From Sphingomonadales bacterium (GTDB lineage: Bacteria; Pseudomonadota; Alphaproteobacteria; Sphingomonadales; Sphingomonadaceae): a DNA stretch of 64,000 nucleotides. Under the pieces are notes generated by a model. The model saw only the letters and a list, made by a program, of their open reading frames with translations, searched no databases and was not told the DNA's origin. Location: the NCBI GenBank assembly GCA_027491235.1, contig JAIXWO010000011.1, positions 62,001 through 126,000 on the forward strand, given 5' to 3'. A program made the position numbers and the translations under genes. This document shows positions 61,938 through 64,000 of the stretch, one piece after another; the stretch's first letter is position 1; each line of letters starts with the position of its first letter.

Positions 61938-63647
61938 CTACCAGGTTGCAAGCGAACCACCTTCTGGTAGAACAACTCCGTACCTTTGCACGTATTTATC
62001 CCAAATTTTGATCATCATCTTTAGCTGACGCGGATTGCTGTGAGCCAGATCATGGGTCTCGCCTGGGTCATTTTGCAGATCGTACAGCTCCCACGTTCCT
62101 GAACCGCGGGGCGGGGGGACAAAAACGATCTTCCAGTTTCTGAAAATAACTGATCTTAGGCCGTCGAGCTCAAGAGCGAATATAGCATTCCGTCCGTGCG
62201 GATCTTTGCTCTTCCCTTCGAGCAAAGGAGCGAGCGATACGCCATCAATCGGCCAAACAGATCTGCCACGGAACTGTCCGTTGGGCTCTTTCACGCCTGC
62301 AAGCGAAAGCACGGTGGGCGCAATGTCAACGACCGTTACCCTCGCATCTGTGGTGATCTCTGGTGTAATTCCCGGTCCAGCGAAGATTGCAGGAACCCTT
62401 ACACCGCCCTCCCACGACAGATACTTCCACTTGCGGAACGGCGCCGAACCGACTTGTGCCCAGAATGGGCCAGGGGCCAGCTCCGAGTTTGCCTTACCAA
62501 CGTTCTCCAGGCGGTTGTCAAAATTTTCCTCAACCCAGCGACCATACCAGGTCGCGGGTGTTGTCTCGCTATTCGCAGCTCCGTTATCGGACAGGAAAAC
62601 GAAGACAGTATTATCCCAAATTCCGCGCTCTTTAAGACTCTTAATCAGTCTACCGATCGCCAAGTCCATATACTCAACTTGAGCGGCGTAAACCTCTTGG
62701 AGGCGAGTGGTTTTCGCTCGATATTCGTCGGGTTTTTGCAACCATTCAGAGATACCAGGTTGCATTTTTCCAGCTGGAAGAGGTTTGTCAAACAGTTTTA
62801 ACGCATTTTGCTTGGCTAGACGTGCGGCGCGGATGACTTCTGGGCCCGCGTCATATACCCCTCGATATCGCTCTAGCCAGCTATCAGGCACTTGGATGGG
62901 CACGTGCGGCGCAGTAAAGGCCAAATAGGCAAAAAATGGCTGTTTTTTTCTTACGTCGCCATCGATAAAATCCAGGAGCCGGTCCACATAAACATCAGTT
63001 GCATAAGCACCGGGCGGTATCCCGTTAATGTCGCGACCATCCAAGGTGTATTCCACATCGCCCCGAGCAAATTCCATCGGACCAATTTTTGTGGGCACTT
63101 TTGTCGGAACGCGGCTTTTCTCGCCGTGAAAATTACCGGCGCTCCAATTGAGCATCGCAAAGCTGCGATCAAATCCATAGTTGATTGGATCATGTTCTGG
63201 CAGGAACCCCAAGTTCCACTTTCCAGACATATAAGTCCTGTAACCCGCATTTTGCAGGATTTCTGGCAAGGTCGCTACTCGCTTATTGAGATACCCCTCG
63301 TATCCTGGCTTTCCGATCTGATTTTGCGCGATGGCCTCGTACATATTACCTTGGCCCGTCCTATGATTATCGACGCCAGTAAGTAACATGCCGCGCGTCG
63401 GCGCGCACAGCGGAGAGACCCTCATGCCTGTAAAACGGACCCCCTTCCTTGCTAAAGCATCGAGATTGGGCGTTCGAATTTCACTGCCGTAACTGCCCAG
63501 GTCCGAGAAGCCTAAGTCATCGGCAAGAACAACAACGAAATTAGGCCGTGTCTCGGTGGTGCGGCTTTTTGCAACCGAAGGGCCTGTTACTGAAAGTCCT
63601 ACGACCAGCGCTATAACAGAAACAATGGCTCTAAGACGATTTGGCAT
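61938..63647 (-). CDS. Secreted cysteine-type sulfatase
   Basis: A 569-residue arylsulfatase-like hydrolase with a signal peptide (about 1-26, ending SVA). Metal-binding DD at 43-44 (VLADDLGFSDLGSYG) and the sulfatase signature SPLCAPTRGMLLTG with Cys81, the residue converted to formylglycine, are present. Further FGE-family-typical blocks: SGKWNLGF and VFLSDNGAAN. It hydrolyses a sulfate ester outside the cytoplasm; the substrate is unknown. It lies 13 bp downstream of the thiolase gene, so is probably in one operon with it. Confidence 0.9.
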   Translation of the reverse strand: MPNRLRAIVSVIALVVGLSVTGPSVAKSRTTETRPNFVVVLADDLGFSDLGSYGSEIRTPNLDALARKGVRFTGMRVSPLCAPTRGMLLTGVDNHRTGQGNMYEAIAQNQIGKPGYEGYLNKRVATLPEILQNAGYRTYMSGKWNLGFLPEHDPINYGFDRSFAMLNWSAGNFHGEKSRVPTKVPTKIGPMEFARGDVEYTLDGRDINGIPPGAYATDVYVDRLLDFIDGDVRKKQPFFAYLAFTAPHVPIQVPDSWLERYRGVYDAGPEVIRAARLAKQNALKLFDKPLPAGKMQPGISEWLQKPDEYRAKTTRLQEVYAAQVEYMDLAIGRLIKSLKERGIWDNTVFVFLSDNGAANSETTPATWYGRWVEENFDNRLENVGKANSELAPGPFWAQVGSAPFRKWKYLSWEGGVRVPAIFAGPGITPEITTDARVTVVDIAPTVLSLAGVKEPNGQFRGRSVWPIDGVSLAPLLEGKSKDPHGRNAIFALELDGLRSVIFRNWKIVFVPPPRGSGTWELYDLQNDPGETHDLAHSNPRQLKMMIKIWDKYVQRYGVVLPEGGSLATW

Positions 63648-63660
63648 GTCAAATAATTCC

Positions 63661-64000
63661 TCACCGCTTTAGGATCGTTACGCAATAGGCTGCCGCCTCC
63701 TCAGTATCGACCCGACCACCCTGATTAAGAGCAAGGCCAACCTTAGCTTCTGGCACCTGCCGCTCGCCTGCCTCGCCCCTCAGCTGCCAAACTAATTCCG
63801 CAACCTGCGCCAAGCCTGTCGCGCCAACAGGGTGGCCACGAGCCGCCAAGCCGCCGCTGGGACTGACGGGCACCTTCCCACCTAAAGATGTCACTCCCTC
63901 ACGAAGCCAAATGGCCGCCTCACCCGGCTGGCATACTTCCAGCTCCTCAATTTCGATCAATTCTGCAGGTGCCATTGCATCGTGAAGCTCGACGAAATTG
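63661..64000 (-). CDS. Thiolase-family protein, C-terminal part (partial)
   Basis: The visible 112 codons run off the window edge (start lies beyond 64000). They read NFVELHDAMAPAELIEIEEL, then PVSPSGGLAARGHPVGATGLAQ, the thiolase GHP motif of the SCP-x/acetyl-CoA acetyltransferase-like group, and end CVTILKR. The Cys in the GGRVDTEEAAAYCV tail region sits where these enzymes have their last active-site segment. It precedes the sulfatase gene and may be cotranscribed, in a CoA-ester degradation pathway. Confidence 0.85.
   Translation of the reverse strand, partial: NFVELHDAMAPAELIEIEELEVCQPGEAAIWLREGVTSLGGKVPVSPSGGLAARGHPVGATGLAQVAELVWQLRGEAGERQVPEAKVGLALNQGGRVDTEEAAAYCVTILKR

Overview
The window is GC-rich alphaproteobacterial chromosome, most likely from a sphingomonad (Sphingomonadales). 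Four features support this: a circularly permuted tmRNA gene, a TonB-dependent receptor beside secreted amidohydrolases, a single fli cluster with a short flagellin, and a recombinase/DUF2924 module. The genus cannot be fixed from the sequence alone.

Layout. 1-11 kb: start of hslV, a secreted PDZ-M48 protease, and a + strand peptide/amino-acid handling set (POT transporter, an active and a degenerate secreted amidohydrolase, TonB receptor). NnrU, a dicarboxylate symporter and a nitronate monooxygenase follow. 11-19 kb: aminopeptidase P, an alpha/beta hydrolase with a 41-residue partner, tRNA-Thr, threonine aldolase, an EamA exporter, a phasin, an SDR protein and a membrane M48 protease. 19-33 kb: one long - strand flagellar operon, fliE-F-G-H-I-J-K-L-M-N-O-P-Q-R-flhB-fliD-fliS, with mostly overlapping stop/start codons, and divergent fliC. 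A sigma54-type site precedes fliE. Sigma28-type sites precede fliC and fliD. 33-41 kb: argG, then an envelope-lipid/glycosylation cluster (PAP2 enzyme, two large multi-span proteins, methyltransferase, GT2, GtrA).

41-47.4 kb: ssrA and an Rrf2 regulator share a divergent promoter region with a 21-bp palindrome. Crp/Fnr and GNAT genes, rplU-rpmA, a secreted DUF11-like protein, hspQ and tRNA-Ser(CGA) follow. 47.4-55.0 kb: an apparent genomic island begins right after tRNA-Ser. It carries a large serine recombinase, DUF2924 and two hypothetical partners, an unknown protein flanked by two identical palindromes, and a 1059-residue Toprim protein that also looks like an XPD/DinG-type Fe-S helicase. 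Broken coding fragments lie at its right edge.

55-64 kb: a catabolic region. It has a 3-hydroxyacyl-CoA dehydrogenase, a glutaryl-CoA-dehydrogenase-like enzyme, an aldehyde dehydrogenase, a frameshifted DUF3422 gene, a lipoprotein-type formylglycine-generating enzyme, an IclR regulator, a cysteine-type sulfatase and the end of a thiolase. From about 55.95 kb base composition is visibly more AT-rich than the rest, which suggests separate acquisition. The thiolase-sulfatase-IclR-FGE series looks like a sulfate-ester utilisation unit in which the FGE activates the sulfatase.
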